Source: an uncultured Schumannella sp. (lineage in GTDB: Bacteria > Actinomycetota > Actinomycetes > Actinomycetales > Microbacteriaceae). From it: a stretch of DNA of 49,124 nucleotides. The notes beneath the pieces are model-generated. The model did not search any database. It was not told where the DNA came from and was given only the letters and a program-made list of their open reading frames with translations. Below, piece after piece: positions 29,405 to 36,359 of the stretch (its first letter is position 1; each line of letters starts with the position of its first letter). The stretch is from assembly GCF_905479755.1 (NCBI RefSeq), contig NZ_CAJQNT010000048.1:1-49124 (forward strand). Reading direction: 5' to 3'. The translations under genes and the position numbers were made by a program.

Positions 29405-29654
29405 GACCTCCTCCTTTTGGAGGACACCGCGCGGAACTTCGGCGTGTCGCGGGGCGCCTTCTGGCCCGGCTTTTCGGGCGAGACGGGTTTTTCTGCCCCC
29501 TGTTCGGGGGACAAATCCGGGTTTGTCGAGCAAATTCACAAATTGGACACAATTCGACCCCCATTTGGGGTGCATTCGGAACATAGAATGCACTCGTGCG
29601 GTCATAAAGATTTTCTAGGGACCGATCGCACGCTGGGGCGAGGGGACAACTGTC
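29405..29654. other. 250-nt intergenic region rich in small hairpins
   Basis: No gene is supported. Just after ligA, TCCTCC-TTTT-GGAGGA (29409-29424) forms a 6-bp stem that could end ligA transcription. Further on are GCCCG/CGGGC and CCCCC/GGGGG mini-hairpins, a GACAAA/TTTGTC inverted repeat with a 6-nt loop, a long-spaced A/T-rich patch around 29530-29560, and the 8-bp repeat listed separately. The region is visibly richer in A+T than the genes around it, as expected for a promoter of the DUF1023 gene. Confidence 0.55.
29570..29593 (+). promoter_or_regulatory. 8-bp inverted repeat containing a TAGAAT -10 box
   Basis: GTGCATTC (29570-29577), 8-nt spacer, GAATGCAC (29586-29593). TAGAAT at 29584-29589 reads as a -10 box inside the right arm, about 66 nt before the TTG start at 29655. 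A repressor bound to the repeat would cover the promoter. No clear -35 hexamer is seen. Confidence 0.4.
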
Positions 29655-31184
29655 TTGCTGGTGGAGATCACCGCAATCCTCACTACCTCGGCGGCCGTCA
29701 CGGGCGTCGCCGAGGTCCTCGGCATGATCGATCGCTCCCCGGCGACAGTTCCCGCCTCGCTCACCGTGTCCGCCGTTTCGCCCGCGACCTCATCGGCCGA
29801 TCGGATCGCGTTCGAGGCGATGCTCGCCGGCGACGTGACACCGTCCGCGTCGGTGCGGGGAGGCTCCGAATCGCCGTGGATCGGATCGCCCGACCCGTTC
29901 ATCGGTCCCCGCGCGGTCGTCGGGGTGGGGCAGTCGGCGAGCTTGGCGAACCTCCGCGGAACCGCGCTGTTGACCCAACTGGCCGCGCTGCCGCGCGTCG
30001 AGCTCGACCAGTTCGTCACCGAGAACCCGACAATCATCGCCGAGACCCTCGCGGCACCGCCGCTCGCGAGCGACGTGGTTGTGTGGTGGGAGGCGACCGC
30101 CGAGAGCGAGCGCGCCGCGCTGATCGACGTCGCACCGGAACTGGTCGGCGGGCTCGACGGAGTCGACTACGCGTCGCGCGACGTGGCCAACCGCGCGCGA
30201 CTGACGACGACGGTCGACGAGATCGAGTCGCGCCTGGCCGAACAGCCGGGCCGCGCGGAAGCCGCCGAGCTGGAGACGCGTCTCCACATGCTGGAGCAGA
30301 TCGTCGCCGCGCTCGAGCCCGGCGAATCCGGGCTCGCCCGCACGCTCATCCTGCTCGACACGACCGACGACGGCCGCGCGGCGATCGGCATCGGAGCGCT
30401 GGAGACCGCCGAGTACGTGAGCTACGTCGTGCCGGGAATGTTCTTCGGTGTCGACGCGCAGCTCGTGGCGTGGACCGACATGGCCGATGCTCTCGCCGTG
30501 GAGCAGAACGAATGGCTCGCCCGCCTCGCCCCCGCAGCCGGCGAGTCCGCCGAGGTGCTCGTCGCCGGTGCTGACCTCGCTCCGCAGGCGGCCACCGTGT
30601 CGTGGATCGGCTACCGCACCCCGTCGCTGCTGAACGTGGCCTCCATGGATCTGGCACGGGAGGGGCGCGACACGCTCACCTCGGCGCTTCAAGGCTTCGA
30701 CGCGCTGCGACCGACGGGTGCGTATGTCTCGGTGTTCGCGCACTCCTACGGTTCGACGGCCGCGCTGCTGGCGTTGGAGGAGAACGACGTCACGGTGGAT
30801 GCGCTCGCCCTGCTCGGGTCTCCCGGCAGCCCGGCGCAGACCGCGAGCGAGCTGAACGTGCGTGACGCGAACGTCTGGGTGGGCGTCGCCCCGTGGGACC
30901 CGATCCCGTCGACCGGCGTCTTCGGCAGCCAGCCCGCGAGCGAGGCGTACGGCGCCAACCACTTCGCGGTGGACGGGGCGATCGACCCGATCACGGGCGA
31001 GGAACTCGGGGGCGCGTTCAGCCACAACGACTACTTCACTCCCGGCGGCGAGTCCTTCCGAAACCTCGCCCTCATCGGCATCGACCGCACCGATCTGGTG
31101 ATCGGCGCCGGGGTCGAGGTCACGCAGTACGCCGCCAGCGTCTCGACCGGCGCCTCCGCCGGAAAGCGGGTCGGCTCGCTCTGA
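29655..31184 (+). CDS. Alpha/beta hydrolase of the DUF1023 family
   Basis: 509 residues if the TTG at 29655 is used (AGGGG at 29641-29645 upstream); GTG at 29661 is also possible. The first 35 residues are mildly hydrophobic, so export is uncertain. The N-terminal half is helical (VDEIESRLAEQPGRAEAAELETRL). The C-terminal half is the alpha/beta hydrolase: VSYVVPGMFF, then VSVFAHSYGSTAALLAL with the nucleophile elbow Ser364, ALLGSPGSP, and a late His in AFSHNDYF. DUF1023 proteins are common in actinobacteria and are predicted esterases or lipases; the substrate is unknown. Confidence 0.82.
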   Translation: MLVEITAILTTSAAVTGVAEVLGMIDRSPATVPASLTVSAVSPATSSADRIAFEAMLAGDVTPSASVRGGSESPWIGSPDPFIGPRAVVGVGQSASLANLRGTALLTQLAALPRVELDQFVTENPTIIAETLAAPPLASDVVVWWEATAESERAALIDVAPELVGGLDGVDYASRDVANRARLTTTVDEIESRLAEQPGRAEAAELETRLHMLEQIVAALEPGESGLARTLILLDTTDDGRAAIGIGALETAEYVSYVVPGMFFGVDAQLVAWTDMADALAVEQNEWLARLAPAAGESAEVLVAGADLAPQAATVSWIGYRTPSLLNVASMDLAREGRDTLTSALQGFDALRPTGAYVSVFAHSYGSTAALLALEENDVTVDALALLGSPGSPAQTASELNVRDANVWVGVAPWDPIPSTGVFGSQPASEAYGANHFAVDGAIDPITGEELGGAFSHNDYFTPGGESFRNLALIGIDRTDLVIGAGVEVTQYAASVSTGASAGKRVGSL

Positions 31185-31240
31185 GCCGCCGTCGCGGTGC
31201 ACGAGCGGGCGCGCGTCGCGAGGCGCGGCCCTCGCCCGAA

Positions 31241-31246
31241 TAGACT
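31241..31246 (+). promoter_or_regulatory. -10 box TAGACT for gatCA
   Basis: TAGACT at 31241-31246 lies 49 nt before the gatC GTG, giving a 5' UTR of about 40 nt that includes the CCGGAG ribosome site. No clear -35. Confidence 0.45.
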
Positions 31247-31295
31247 GGGGGAGTCCCGCAAGAGCGCACTCGTCGTCGATCGTCCGGAGTTGTTT

Positions 31296-31595
31296 GTGTC
31301 TGAAATTACCCCCGAGGTGGTGCGCCATCTGGCCCACCTCGCCCGGATCGGTCTGACCGACGACGAGATCGGTCACCTGACCGAGGAGCTGGGAGCGATC
31401 GTCGACTCGGTCGCCAAGGTCAGTGAGGTCGCCACCCCGGACGTCCCCGTGACGAGCCACCCGATCGCGCTCGGGACGGTGACGCGCCCCGACGTCGTCG
31501 GCGAGACCCTCACGACCGAGCAGGCGCTCTCCGGCGCGCCCGCGCACGACGGGTCGCGGTTCAAGGTCAGCGCGATCCTGGGAGAAGAGCAGTGA
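31296..31595 (+). CDS. gatC: Asp/Glu-tRNA amidotransferase subunit C
   Basis: 99 residues from GTG at 31296, 6 nt after CCGGAG; TTG at 31290 is too close to that site. The sequence [39 protein letters not shown] is the helical GatC core, and [30 protein letters not shown] is the belt that wraps GatA. It helps assemble the GatCAB complex, which converts Glu-tRNA(Gln) and Asp-tRNA(Asn) to the amide forms. The stop overlaps the gatA start (GTGA). Confidence 0.95.
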   Translation: MSEITPEVVRHLAHLARIGLTDDEIGHLTEELGAIVDSVAKVSEVATPDVPVTSHPIALGTVTRPDVVGETLTTEQALSGAPAHDGSRFKVSAILGEEQ

Positions 31596-33151
31596 GCGCC
31601 GCCGGGACCACCGCCGGGGGAGCGAACTCCGGGGCCAGCGCACCTGCCGACCTGACACGCGCGACCGCCGCCGAGCTGGCCGACCTTCTCGCCGCAGGCG
31701 AGGTGTCGAGCGTCGAAGCGACCCGCGCGCACCTGGACCGGATCGCTGCGGTCGAGGGCGACATCCACGCCTACCTGCACGTGAACGACACCGCGCTCGA
31801 GACGGCCGCCGCGATCGATCAGCGTCGCGCAGCGGGGGAGGCCCTGCCCGAGCTCGCGGGCGTGCCCGTTGCGATCAAGGACGTGCTCTGCACGCTCGAC
31901 ATGCCCTCCACCGCGGGCTCCAAGATCCTCGAAGGCTGGGTTCCGCCGTACGACGCGACGGTCGTCGCACGGCTGCGCGCCGCCGGCCTCGTGCCGCTCG
32001 GCAAGACCAACATGGACGAGTTCGCGATGGGCTCCTCGACGGAGCATTCGGCGTACGGCCCGACGCGGAACCCGTGGGACCTCGACCGGATTCCCGGAGG
32101 CTCCGGAGGCGGATCGGCGGCCGCCGTTGCCGCGTTCGAGGCGCCGCTCGCGCTCGGCTCCGACACCGGTGGCTCGATCCGCCAGCCGGGTGCTGTCACC
32201 GGAACGGTCGGCATGAAGCCCACCTACGGCGGCGTCTCGCGCTACGGCGCGATCGCCCTCGCCTCCTCGCTCGACCAGGTCGGACCGGTCACCCGCACGG
32301 TGCTCGACGCCGGTCTGCTGCACGACGTGATCGGCGGGCACGATCCGCGCGACTCGACGTCGATTCCGGATGCCTGGCCCTCGTTCGCCGAGGCGGCGCG
32401 CGCCGGTCAGCGCGACGGCGCCGTCAAGGGCCTCAAGATCGGCGTCGTGAAGGAGATGTCGCAGGAGTCCCAAGGTTTCCAGTCGGGCGTGCTGCAGCGC
32501 TTCCACGAGTCCCTCGCCGCGCTCGAAGCGCAGGGCGCCGAACTGGTTGAGGTGAGCGCCCCGAGCTTCGAGTACGCGATCGCGGCGTACTACCTGATCC
32601 TTCCGGCGGAGGCATCCAGCAACCTCGCCAAGTTCGATTCGGTGCGCTTCGGCATGCGGGTCGAGGTGCCCGGTGGCACGGTCGAAGACGTGATGTCGGC
32701 GACGCGCGAGGCGGGCTTCGGTCCCGAGGTGAAGCGTCGCGTGATCCTCGGCACCTACGCGCTGAGTGCCGGGTATTACGACGCCTCCTACGGGAGTGCT
32801 CAGAAGGTGCGCACGCTCATTCAGCGCGACTTCGACGCCGCATTCGAGCACTGCGACGTGCTGGCCACGCCGTCGGCGCCGACGACCGCGTTCAAGCTCG
32901 GGGAGAAGCTCGACGACCCGCTGGCGATGTACCTGAACGATCTGACGACGATCCCGGCGAACCTCGCCGGGGTCCCCGGCATCTCGATTCCGGCCGGTCT
33001 CGCGCCCGAGGACGGCCTGCCAGTCGGCATCCAGTTCATGGCCCCCGCGCGGCAGGACGCGCGCCTCTACACGGTGGGCGCCGCACTCGAGCAGTCGCTC
33101 GTCGACAGCTGGGGTGCGCCGCTGCTGGATCGGGCGCCGGCCCGCGGTTAG
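31592..33151 (+). CDS. gatA: Asp/Glu-tRNA amidotransferase subunit A
   Basis: 519 residues from GTG at 31592, overlapping gatC. It is the glutaminase of GatCAB. The amidase-signature Ser-cisSer-Lys triad is visible: Lys96 in VAIKDVLCT, Ser171 in [12 protein letters not shown] and Ser195 in [14 protein letters not shown], with the normal 24-residue gap between the serines. SYLPTYGG-type substrate loop is seen as [12 protein letters not shown]. The ammonia made here is channelled to GatB, whose gene is 4.8 kb downstream and not in this operon. Confidence 0.96.
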   Translation: MSAAGTTAGGANSGASAPADLTRATAAELADLLAAGEVSSVEATRAHLDRIAAVEGDIHAYLHVNDTALETAAAIDQRRAAGEALPELAGVPVAIKDVLCTLDMPSTAGSKILEGWVPPYDATVVARLRAAGLVPLGKTNMDEFAMGSSTEHSAYGPTRNPWDLDRIPGGSGGGSAAAVAAFEAPLALGSDTGGSIRQPGAVTGTVGMKPTYGGVSRYGAIALASSLDQVGPVTRTVLDAGLLHDVIGGHDPRDSTSIPDAWPSFAEAARAGQRDGAVKGLKIGVVKEMSQESQGFQSGVLQRFHESLAALEAQGAELVEVSAPSFEYAIAAYYLILPAEASSNLAKFDSVRFGMRVEVPGGTVEDVMSATREAGFGPEVKRRVILGTYALSAGYYDASYGSAQKVRTLIQRDFDAAFEHCDVLATPSAPTTAFKLGEKLDDPLAMYLNDLTTIPANLAGVPGISIPAGLAPEDGLPVGIQFMAPARQDARLYTVGAALEQSLVDSWGAPLLDRAPARG

Positions 33152-33157
33152 GCGCGC

Positions 33158-33173
33158 GAGAGTGCTGGCTCTC
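33158..33173. terminator. Small hairpin between convergent genes
   Basis: GAGAG-TGCTGG-CTCTC lies between the gatA stop and the stop of the HsmA-like gene. A 5-bp stem without T-run is weak evidence for a terminator. Confidence 0.3.
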
Positions 33174-33175
33174 CG

Positions 33176-33571
33176 CTAGCCGATGTTGGCGCCGATGGCG
33201 CCCGCGAGGTAGGGGATCAGCCAGATCGCCCAGACGGCGACCGAGAAGCGGTGGAAGTTCTGCCGCTCGGCGGGGCGGTTGCGCACGAGCACGACGATCG
33301 CCCAGGCCAGGTGGACCGCCATCAGCACGATGGCGATCGTTCCGGTGATCGCCATCACGGTGCCGAGCACCGCCGCGAGGCCGGTGTCGGTGTTGGGGTT
33401 GCTGGCGGCGATCTGCGTCATCATGAGGGTCGCCGTCACGTCGCTCACGAGTCCCAGTCCAAAGAACACCGCATGCCACGGGCGCAGGTCGCGACGGATT
33501 CTCTCGGCCCAGACGCCGATCGTGTAGAAGATGAGCGCGGCGGTGATGAGCACGATGGCGGGAATCAGCAT
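33176..33571 (-). CDS. Small four-span membrane protein, HsmA/TIGR03987-like
   Basis: 131 residues from ATG at 33571; the open frame continues upstream through the regulatory box but has no ribosome site there. Four hydrophobic spans: LIPAIVLITAALIFYTIGVWAERI, HAVFFGLGLVSDVTATLMM, GLAAVLGTVMAITGTIAIVLMAVHLAWAIVVLV, and FSVAVWAIWLIPYLAGAIGANI. From memory this matches the TIGR03987/HsmA family; the biochemical role is unknown. A CAGAGT box at -12 to -7 makes it a leaderless candidate, and a DosR-like palindrome is centred at -42.5, suggesting control by hypoxia, redox or a related signal. Confidence 0.8.
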   Translation of the reverse strand: MLIPAIVLITAALIFYTIGVWAERIRRDLRPWHAVFFGLGLVSDVTATLMMTQIAASNPNTDTGLAAVLGTVMAITGTIAIVLMAVHLAWAIVVLVRNRPAERQNFHRFSVAVWAIWLIPYLAGAIGANIG

Positions 33572-33577
33572 GCGTCC

Positions 33578-33583
33578 ACTCTG
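33578..33583 (-). promoter_or_regulatory. -10 box CAGAGT, leaderless HsmA-like gene
   Basis: CAGAGT-N6-ATG on the minus strand at -12 to -7. It departs from TAnnnT at the first base, as promoters that depend on an activator often do. Confidence 0.4.
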
Positions 33584-33606
33584 AGGGACCGTCCAGCTTG
33601 CGCATA

Positions 33607-33620
33607 GGGACCGAAGTCCC
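33607..33620 (-). promoter_or_regulatory. DosR/DevR-like box GGGACTTCGGTCCC
   Basis: Read on the minus strand this 14-mer matches the core GGGACTnnnGTCCC of the DosR (DevR) site known from mycobacteria. Its centre is 42.5 nt before the ATG at 33571, the classic place for an activator overlapping -35 if the transcript starts at the ATG. No dosR/dosS gene is in the window. Confidence 0.55.
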
Positions 33621-33656
33621 ACCTGGGAACACGTTGGCTCTAGGTTCTTGGTGAGC

Positions 33657-35093
33657 TCACCCCGCGAGGCGGCGCGCGGTTGCGCTGCGCGACGGCATCG
33701 GGATCGGGCGTTGGGCAGGGTCGAGCGTGCGTGGTGGGATCGCCGAGTAGTTGGCCCCGTCGCGCGTGATGCGCCACCCGTTGTCGTGCACGAGCAGATG
33801 ATGATGCCGGCAGAGCAGCACGCCATCAGCAAGATCGGTGCGTCCGCGTTCTCGATGCCAGGGGATGATGTGGTGCGCTTCGCACCAGGTGGGAGGTCGT
33901 TCGCATCCGGGGAATCGGCATCCGCCGTCTCGGGCGGCCAGCCCGATGCGCTGCCGGGCGGTGAAGAGTCGTTGATCGCGGCCGACGTTGATCACCTGTC
34001 CGTCGGAGTCGAAGTGGATCGGCACGGTGCCGTCAGCGCAGATGCGGCGTTCGACGGCGGGGATCGACACCGGCGAGCTCTGCCCTTCGAGGTGGCCGGC
34101 TCCGCGACGGCGGGCCAGGTCGGCGTCGGTGACGAGCACCCGCACGGCCGGGGTGCGAGCGCCGAGGACGGTGCCGTCGTCGGCGACGGTTCCGATGCGA
34201 ATGAGTTCGACGAGGGAGTCGAGCGCGATCTGACTGGTGTCGCGCGCATCGCGCGTGAGCCGGGCGACGCGCTCGGCTTCTGCGCGCCCGCGGGCCCCGC
34301 TGTCGACGAAGCGCGGACCGCCGCGCCGCGGAGAGGTGGCGGCATCGACGCTGGCGACCACGATGGCGGCGGATTCGGGGTCGAGCAGGCCGTGAATCCG
34401 GGTCATGCCATCGGGTTGCGGTGTGAGTCGAAGGTAGCGGCGACTGCGGAGTTCACGTTCGTGCTCGCGCACGGTCGTGTCGTCGAGTTCGGCGCGAAGT
34501 TCACGCGCCCGCGCGGCGAGCTGGTCGAGGCTGAGGGACGAGGCGGCGTCGACGAGCGTTGCGGCGGCGGATGTGAGCGACTCGGAGCTGACGCGGTCGT
34601 TTGGCGCTCCGAGCGTCAGGCGAATCGTGTCGGCCGCGCCGATCGACAGGCGGGCTTCGGCGACCGCGCGGGAGACGGGCGCGAGATGCTCGAAGCGCCG
34701 CACCTCGGCCCCAGGATCACCGGCAGCACCGGCAGCACCGGGAGCACGGCTGGTGCCGACGCCCGGATCGAGATCGGCGACGAGAGTGCCGACGCGGACC
34801 AGCGCGGCCGCGTCGCGTGGTGAGCTGCCGGTGACTTGCGCGACCAAGGTCTCCGGCGTGCGGGCGCCGAGGCGCTGCGCGAGCCCTTCGAAGCCGAGGT
34901 CGTGCCGGGAGCGACGTGCGAGTTCGCCGGCCACCACCGACGACACCGCGTCGACGCGTCGGCGTAGCTCACCGAGCGTGCGCTGGAGATCGATGACGGC
35001 GTCGTCGGTCAGCTCGCCGAGCGACGAGGGAGCAGGAGCGACGAACGGCACCGTCGGATCCGCGAAGGCGGGGAAGGTGGTGGTCGTCGTCAT
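33657..35093 (-). CDS. DUF222 (13E12-type) HNH endonuclease-domain protein
   Basis: 478 residues from ATG at 35093. The N-terminal DUF222 region (about 25-330) is helical with a Gly/Ala-rich low-complexity patch (about 113-128). The C-terminal HNH motif is complete: GLAARDGGCRFPGCERPPTWCEAHHIIPWHRERGRTDLADGVLLCRHHHLLVH. These 13E12-repeat proteins are abundant in actinobacteria; some mycobacterial ones are DNA-damage inducible. A possible SOS-type site and a perfect palindrome lie just upstream. Its natural substrate and role (defence, repair or selfish element) are not known. Confidence 0.9.
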   Translation of the reverse strand: MTTTTTFPAFADPTVPFVAPAPSSLGELTDDAVIDLQRTLGELRRRVDAVSSVVAGELARRSRHDLGFEGLAQRLGARTPETLVAQVTGSSPRDAAALVRVGTLVADLDPGVGTSRAPGAAGAAGDPGAEVRRFEHLAPVSRAVAEARLSIGAADTIRLTLGAPNDRVSSESLTSAAATLVDAASSLSLDQLAARARELRAELDDTTVREHERELRSRRYLRLTPQPDGMTRIHGLLDPESAAIVVASVDAATSPRRGGPRFVDSGARGRAEAERVARLTRDARDTSQIALDSLVELIRIGTVADDGTVLGARTPAVRVLVTDADLARRRGAGHLEGQSSPVSIPAVERRICADGTVPIHFDSDGQVINVGRDQRLFTARQRIGLAARDGGCRFPGCERPPTWCEAHHIIPWHRERGRTDLADGVLLCRHHHLLVHDNGWRITRDGANYSAIPPRTLDPAQRPIPMPSRSATARRLAG

Positions 35094-35099
35094 GAGACA

Positions 35100-35105
35100 A
35101 TTTTC
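35100..35105 (-). promoter_or_regulatory. -10 box GAAAAT, HNH gene
   Basis: GAAAAT-N6-ATG on the minus strand, box at -12 to -7. There is no ribosome site, so a leaderless start is likely; the box keeps only A2 and T6 of the consensus. Confidence 0.35.
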
Positions 35106-35112
35106 TCAAGAT

Positions 35113-35128
35113 TCGAACGTTTGTACTA
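35113..35128 (-). promoter_or_regulatory. Possible LexA (SOS) box
   Basis: TAGTACAAACGTTCGA on the minus strand matches the actinobacterial SOS consensus TCGAAC-N4-GTTCGA at 10 of 12 positions. It lies 20-35 nt upstream of the HNH gene start. Some 13E12-family genes are known to be LexA-regulated, which makes the match worth testing. Confidence 0.35.
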
Positions 35129-35134
35129 GTACAA
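35121..35134. promoter_or_regulatory. Perfect 14-bp palindrome TTGTACTAGTACAA
   Basis: A perfect palindrome, flanked two bases out on the left and directly on the right by GAAC and GTTC. It overlaps the possible SOS box and has the size of a dimeric repressor site (TetR or GntR type would also fit). The regulator is unknown. Confidence 0.5.
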
Positions 35135-35220
35135 GTTCTCGGCGAGCGGCGGCCTGTGGAGGAGAGGATGCGGCGCCCGGCCGTCTCGACCCGTACAGGC
35201 AGAGCTCTCCGGCCAACGCA

Positions 35221-35289
35221 CAGCGCCCCGGCCGCCGAGATGGCGAGCGGGGCGCTGCGAGCGGGGCGCTGCGAGGTGGTCTCGGCGGC
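35221..35289 (-). terminator. Large stem-loop with an internal 14-bp tandem repeat
   Basis: Outer arms GCCGCCGAGA (35231-35240) and TCTCGGCGGC (35280-35289) are a perfect 10-bp inverted repeat. Between them GAGCGGGGCGCTGC is present twice in tandem (35245-35272), and its GGGGCGCTG can pair with CAGCGCCCC at 35221-35229, giving competing folds. It begins 9 nt after the small membrane-protein gene and probably ends its transcript. Confidence 0.4.
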
Positions 35290-35297
35290 TCCGGACC

Positions 35298-35468
35298 TCA
35301 GTAGTTGGTGCCCGACATGACCGAGATTCCCTGTGCGATCAGCAGGAAGAAGCCTCCCGAGCTCAGCATCAGGATCGCGAGGATGCTCGGCACGGCGTAC
35401 CAGGGCACGTCCTTCTTCGATGCGGCGTTCGTGGCGCGGGTGGCGGCGACGGTCTGGGTGTTCGACAT
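35298..35468 (-). CDS. 56-residue single-span membrane protein
   Basis: ATG at 35468 with AGGAG a few bases upstream; the longer frame upstream would run through the palindrome. A polar N-terminus (SNTQTVAATRATNAASKKDVPWYA) is followed by one span, VPSILAILMLSSGGFFLLIAQGISVM, and a short tail ending in GTNY. No family is recognised. A strong TTGACA promoter element and a perfect 11-bp inverted repeat just upstream suggest a tightly controlled gene rather than a chance frame. Confidence 0.75.
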   Translation of the reverse strand: MSNTQTVAATRATNAASKKDVPWYAVPSILAILMLSSGGFFLLIAQGISVMSGTNY

Positions 35469-35485
35469 TGTGTGTCTCCTAGTGA

Positions 35486-35515
35486 GTTGGTTAGTTGGTG
35501 TAGTAACTAACCAAC
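35486..35515 (-). promoter_or_regulatory. Perfect 11-bp inverted repeat operator
   Basis: GTTGGTTAGTT (35486-35496), 8-nt spacer, AACTAACCAAC (35505-35515), with no mismatch. It lies between the -35 element and the ribosome site of the 56-residue membrane-protein gene and covers the likely -10. Its size and A/T-rich half-sites fit a MarR- or TetR-type repressor; an mRNA hairpin is the alternative. No regulator gene is adjacent. Confidence 0.65.
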
Positions 35516-35537
35516 CAGCAAGGCGCGATTGTGTCAA
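35509..35537 (-). promoter_or_regulatory. Promoter: TTGACA, 17 nt, TTGGTT
   Basis: On the minus strand a consensus -35 TTGACA (35537-35532) is followed after 17 nt by TTGGTT (35514-35509), a weak -10 lying inside the operator arm. It would give a 5' UTR of about 34 nt. Confidence 0.5.
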
Positions 35538-35549
35538 GTGGTTCCGCGA

Positions 35550-36359
35550 TTAATCCGCAACTCCCGCCACGAGCACCGCCTCCACCGGATACCGCAGCAC
35601 GGGCCCTAGGCCGCTGACCCGCTCGCGGTACGCCGCCGCGATCGCCGCGCGTCCCGCATCCGTCGTCGCGACGTACGCCTGCCCGATCGTGCCGAGCCCG
35701 GCCGCGACGCCGGCCCACAGATCGTCTGCCGGCACCGCGAACGACCACGCCACCCGCCGCGCCTCGCGCACCGCGAACCCGCCGGCCGAAAGCAGCCCCG
35801 ACACGCCCTCCTCGGTGCGCGCAAAGTCGCTCGCCTCCGGCATCACGAACCCGCCCGCGGGCTTGGTGCCGGTCTCGTCGATGATCGCCGCCCACAGCTG
35901 ATTCAGCTCGGTCGGCTGCCACGGCCACACCGTGACCGCGATGGGCGCGCCCGGCCTGGCAACCCGCCGCAACTCCGCAACACACGCCGACGGATGCTCC
36001 ACATGGTTCACCGCAAAGTTCGCCACCACCGCGGCGAAAGCTTCATCACCGTAGGGGAGCCGCGCCAGCTCAGCCACCTCGAACCGCGCCCCCGGCACGC
36101 GCTCGCGGGCGAAGGAAACCATGCTCTCTTCGGCATCCACTCCGGTGACCTGCCAGCCGCGCGCGACGGCTTCGGCGGCGGCGACGCCGGTGCCGCATCC
36201 GGCGTCGAGGAGCGTGCCCGGCTCAGCCGAGCCACCCGCGCCAGCCGTACCGGCCGACGGCGCCCCCACCGCTTCCAGCAGCGCCGGCACGGCCCCGGCG
36301 CACATCAGCCCGAAGGAGCGGTCGTAGTCGGCGGCGATCCCGGCCCAGCTGACGGTCAT
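35550..36359 (-). CDS. Class I SAM-dependent methyltransferase
   Basis: 269 residues from ATG at 36359, which overlaps the stop of the deaminase-like gene (ATGA). The SAM-binding motif I is GTLLDAGCGTGVAAAEAVARG, followed by VTGVDAEESMVSFARERVPGARF and VVANFAVNHVEHPSACVAELRRVARPGAPIAVTVWPW, typical of UbiE/Methyltransf_11-type small-molecule enzymes. The frame is open far upstream through the next gene, but that part is a shadow. Substrate unknown. The coupling to an adenosine-deaminase-like gene may mean they act on related metabolites. Confidence 0.87.
   Translation of the reverse strand: MTVSWAGIAADYDRSFGLMCAGAVPALLEAVGAPSAGTAGAGGSAEPGTLLDAGCGTGVAAAEAVARGWQVTGVDAEESMVSFARERVPGARFEVAELARLPYGDEAFAAVVANFAVNHVEHPSACVAELRRVARPGAPIAVTVWPWQPTELNQLWAAIIDETGTKPAGGFVMPEASDFARTEEGVSGLLSAGGFAVREARRVAWSFAVPADDLWAGVAAGLGTIGQAYVATTDAGRAAIAAAYRERVSGLGPVLRYPVEAVLVAGVAD

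Noticed and set aside
29417-30574. 385-codon open frame across the ligA/DUF1023 intergenic region
   Set aside because: Arg-rich frame overlapping the DUF1023 hydrolase gene, which has the nucleophile elbow and proper composition.
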